NCBI GenBank assembly: GCA_030531385.1
Contig: JAUNNP010000004.1
Span: 1 to 50,337 of the forward strand
Origin: Eubacteriales bacterium
GTDB taxonomy: Bacteria > Bacillota > Clostridia > Lachnospirales > Lachnospiraceae
Reading direction: 5' to 3'
Length of the DNA stretch: 50,337 nt
The translations under genes were made by a program, and so were the position numbers. Position 1 is the stretch's first letter. Every line of letters starts with the position of its first letter. The notes beneath the pieces are model-generated. The model was not told the origin of the DNA. It searched no databases and worked only from the letters and a program-made list of their open reading frames with translations. Shown in pieces: positions 48,041 through 50,337 of this stretch.

Positions 48041-49423
48041 ATGCTGGAATTATCACAGAAAACGAATCTGCTCGAAGAGAATGCATACAGATATGCACTG
48101 CAGGACATTGCGGAGCCCAATCTGCACAGGGAGATATATAATTACGACGAGGTGCCGAAGGTCGGTTTCAACCACACCAGGGTCCCCGCTGCCATGCCGG
48201 AAAATATCTGGATAACGGATACGACCTTCAGGGACGGCCAGCAGTCTATTAATCCGTATACAGTAGATCAGATAGTTGACCTGTTCAAGCTCATGTCCAG
48301 ACTGGGCGGCCCGTATGGACTTATCAGGATGTCGGAGTTTTTCGTATACAGCGAAAGAGACAGGGAGGCAGTGGCCAGATGTCAGGAGCTTGGTTTAAGA
48401 TTCCCCGAGATCACTACCTGGATCAGAGCGACCAGAGAAGACTTCAGGCTTGTTAAGGATCTCGGCATCAGAGAGACCGGCATACTTGTATCGTGCAGCG
48501 ATTACCATATATTCAAAAAACTCAAAATGACAAGAAAGCAGGCTATGGAAACATATCTTGCAACAGTACGGGATGCCTTTGATGCAGGCGTTATGCCGCG
48601 CTGCCACCTTGAGGATATAACCAGGGCTGATTTCTATGGCTTTGTTGTTCCTTTTGTAAACGAGCTCATGAAGCTCTCTGAGGATGCCGGCATACCGGTA
48701 AGGATCAGGGCCTGCGATACTATGGGTTATGGAGTTCCGTACAGCGAGGTATCACTGCCGCGATCGGTACCGGGCATCATTTACGGACTTCAGCATTATT
48801 CCGGAGTAAGCAGTGACATGCTCGAGTGGCATGGCCACAACGACTTTTATAAGGCTGTTGCCAATGCTGCCACCGCCTGGCTCTTTGGCGCAAGCGGCGT
48901 AAACTGTTCGCTCCTCGGCATAGGAGAGCGTACAGGAAATGTTCCGCTTGAGGCCATGGTATTTGAATATGCTTCCTTACGCGGATCGTTAGACGGCATG
49001 GATCCTACAGTTATCACAGAGATAGCTGATTATTATAGGAATGAGATCGGCTACAATATTCCGCCGATGACGCCTTTTGTCGGAAGAAATTTCAATGTCA
49101 CGAGAGCAGGGATACATGCCGATGGCCTTCTTAAGGATGAGGAGATCTACAATATCTTCAACACCGAGAAGCTGCTCAACAGACCTGCCATGGTTGCTGT
49201 AAATAAGAATTCAGGCCTTGCCGGCATCGCCTACTGGATGAACCAGAACTACATTTTAAGAGGCGACAAGATGGTCGACAAGCGCGATCCGGTAGTTGTG
49301 AAGGTCAAGGAGTGGGTAGATGCCGAGTATGAATCAGGCAGAACGGCCATGATCTCAACAGACGAGCTTGAAGGCAAGATCGAGGAGTTTTCAAACGGAT
49401 ACTATAAGAGGAGAAATTCATGA
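48041..49423 (+). CDS. HMGL-like aldol condensing enzyme, probable Re-citrate synthase
   Basis: A 460-residue TIM-barrel enzyme of the homocitrate/isopropylmalate synthase group. ITDTTFRDGQQS near residue 59 holds the metal-binding Asp and Arg; RCHLEDITRADFYGF near 188 and ACDTMGYGVPYSE near 225 are conserved; LEWHGHNDFYKAVAN near 264 gives the two metal-ligand His. Close relatives in Clostridia, as I recall them, belong to the Re-citrate synthase family, which condenses acetyl-CoA with oxaloacetate for glutamate synthesis; homocitrate synthase is the alternative. No LeuA-type regulatory domain is present. GAGGTGA precedes the start; the stop overlaps the next start by 4 bases. It lies next to nifJ, the source of acetyl-CoA. 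Confidence 0.78.
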   Translation: MLELSQKTNLLEENAYRYALQDIAEPNLHREIYNYDEVPKVGFNHTRVPAAMPENIWITDTTFRDGQQSINPYTVDQIVDLFKLMSRLGGPYGLIRMSEFFVYSERDREAVARCQELGLRFPEITTWIRATREDFRLVKDLGIRETGILVSCSDYHIFKKLKMTRKQAMETYLATVRDAFDAGVMPRCHLEDITRADFYGFVVPFVNELMKLSEDAGIPVRIRACDTMGYGVPYSEVSLPRSVPGIIYGLQHYSGVSSDMLEWHGHNDFYKAVANAATAWLFGASGVNCSLLGIGERTGNVPLEAMVFEYASLRGSLDGMDPTVITEIADYYRNEIGYNIPPMTPFVGRNFNVTRAGIHADGLLKDEEIYNIFNTEKLLNRPAMVAVNKNSGLAGIAYWMNQNYILRGDKMVDKRDPVVVKVKEWVDAEYESGRTAMISTDELEGKIEEFSNGYYKRRNS

Positions 49424-50103
49424 GAGACCACAGAACAATATCGATAGCCGATCAGATATTTGACCAGCTTCAGGATGAGATATTATCCGGAAAATATAAA
49501 AAGGGTGAGATATTAAGCGAAGTGAAGCTCTCTGAAGAGCTTGGCGTAAGCCGTACGCCTGTAAGAGAGGCTGTAAGGCGCCTTGAGCAGGATCACATCC
49601 TGCACGAGACAAGCAAGGGCATAGTAGTCGTTGGAATAAGCAACGAAGATATGCTTGATATGTATGATATCCGTATTCAGCTTGAGGGTCAGGCTGCGGC
49701 AAGAGCTGCTGAAAATATCACAGACGAGCAGCTGGCTGAGCTGCATGAGATAGTTGATCTCCAGAAGTTTTATATCGACAAGCCCGACGATTACAATGGC
49801 AAGAGCAACAGTATAAAGGACCTTGACTCAAGATTCCATGAGATCTTCTACCTTGCTACAGGAAGCGTTGTTTATTTTGATACGCTTTTTGGTATTCATA
49901 AGAAAATCACTAAATTCAGAAAGGCTTCTCTCAGCGAAACGGGAAGAGCACAGAAATCCTATGAGGAGCATGTGGCAATAATCGCAGCGCTTGAGGCTCA
50001 CGAGCCTGAACTGGCAAGAGCAAGGACTATTCGCCATATAATCAATGCGAGAGACAGCATTAAGAAAAAAATCTTTATGGAGACAAACCAGGCTGAAAAG
50101 TAA
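49420..50103 (+). CDS. GntR family regulator, FCD subfamily
   Basis: A 227-residue regulator coupled to the citrate-synthase-like gene by an ATGA overlap. The winged helix-turn-helix (about 8-75) shows IADQIFDQLQDEILSGKYKKGEIL and SEELGVSRTPVREAVRRLEQDHIL. The FCD domain (about 85-220) has DMYDIRIQLEGQAAARAAENI, DLDSRFHEIFYLATG with the Asp/His metal ligands, and YEEHVAIIAALEAHEPELA with the last His. FCD proteins sense organic acids, so citrate or a related acid is a reasonable effector. TGTATACA palindromes at the operon promoter suggest autoregulation. Confidence 0.9.
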   Translation: MRDHRTISIADQIFDQLQDEILSGKYKKGEILSEVKLSEELGVSRTPVREAVRRLEQDHILHETSKGIVVVGISNEDMLDMYDIRIQLEGQAAARAAENITDEQLAELHEIVDLQKFYIDKPDDYNGKSNSIKDLDSRFHEIFYLATGSVVYFDTLFGIHKKITKFRKASLSETGRAQKSYEEHVAIIAALEAHEPELARARTIRHIINARDSIKKKIFMETNQAEK

Positions 50104-50118
50104 AACAGCAGACTAAGT

Positions 50119-50150
50119 GACCGCCCGCTTAAAACAAGCACCGGGCGGTC
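50119..50150 (+). terminator. Hairpin after the GntR gene
   Basis: GACCGCCCG (50119-50127) pairs perfectly with CGGGCGGTC (50142-50150). The following AATTATATTTT is AT-rich but not a clean T run. Confidence 0.75.
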
Positions 50151-50194
50151 AATTATATTTTGATCAATTCTTTTCGCAAAACTGCATGCAGATA

Positions 50195-50203
50195 TGATAT
50201 AAT
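50195..50203 (+). promoter_or_regulatory. Extended -10 promoter at the window end
   Basis: TGATATAAT is a perfect extended -10 (TGN-TATAAT). It would start a transcript near 50210, reading out of the window. Confidence 0.6.
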
Positions 50204-50214
50204 ATTACGATACT

Positions 50215-50337
50215 ATGGGCATAAATCACAGTATCAAAAAATTAGTTGACCTACAGCATACAAAATATCTGCTGCGAAAAGAGATAGTGTCAAATGACCT
50301 ATGAAAAAGCGGCGAATAAAAAAAGTGCCGCAACAGC
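50215..50337 (+). other. Start of an unidentified transcript, possible small frame and next gene
   Basis: Behind the promoter a 29-codon frame (MGINHSIKKLVDLQH...) runs from 50215 to 50304. Two candidate starts of a gene that leaves the window follow: ATG at 50294 (MTYEKAANKKSAATA) and ATG at 50301 (MKKRRIKKVPQQ). None has a clear ribosome binding site, so no product can be given. Confidence 0.25.

Overview
The window looks like chromosome of a strictly anaerobic, Gram-positive member of the Clostridia, most likely a Lachnospiraceae-type gut bacterium. This rests on pyruvate:ferredoxin oxidoreductase, a glycyl radical enzyme with its radical-SAM activase, a T-box riboswitch, a GerMN-type lipoprotein, strong AGGAGG ribosome binding sites, and gene order shared with the Bacillus/Clostridium origin region. 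No rRNA, CRISPR array, phage or insertion sequence is visible.

Layout. 1-8.1 kb is a conserved housekeeping block (yaaT/PSP1, yabB-type methyltransferase, rsmI, GerMN lipoprotein, metG, TraX-like membrane protein, tatD, SRP RNA, rsmA) in an order close to that of Bacillus subtilis. 8.1-13.4 kb holds a radical SAM protein, convergent tadA, and a three-gene cassette of leucine-rich-repeat protein, VWA/metallopeptidase-like protein and MoxR-type AAA ATPase. 13.5-19.4 kb holds dnaX-ebfC-recR, a large acidic AAA-like protein and a CvpA-like membrane protein. 19.4-23.9 kb is a TRAP transporter operon with a translationally coupled MATE exporter. 23.9-25.8 kb holds a lipoprotein and a diguanylate cyclase.

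25.8-28.6 kb is the most unusual unit: a complete T-box riboswitch in front of a single gene that fuses an XRE-type helix-turn-helix, a cupin and a medium-chain-type acyl-CoA synthetase. The unit is bracketed by copies of a REP-like palindrome. 28.6-32.3 kb holds a second MATE exporter, a GNAT acetyltransferase, an EamA permease and a GntR/FCD regulator. 32.3-41.7 kb is a probable catabolic region: a strong promoter with a perfect 16-bp palindromic operator drives a glycyl radical enzyme and its activase, followed by a cytidylate-kinase-like gene and a complete five-component branched-chain-type ABC transporter. A 10-nt exact match to half of the operator lies behind the kinase promoter, which suggests one regulator controls both parts. 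The glycyl radical enzyme has Val where the dehydratase/lyase families keep a catalytic Glu, so its substrate is open.

41.7-44.3 kb holds a candidate structured RNA, an esterase, a LysR regulator and a tRNA-Asn/tRNA-Glu pair. 44.3-50.1 kb holds nifJ, a homocitrate/Re-citrate-synthase-like enzyme and its GntR/FCD regulator, consistent with entry of pyruvate carbon into acetyl-CoA and citrate/glutamate synthesis. Function calls come from motif recognition by eye; no database search was run.
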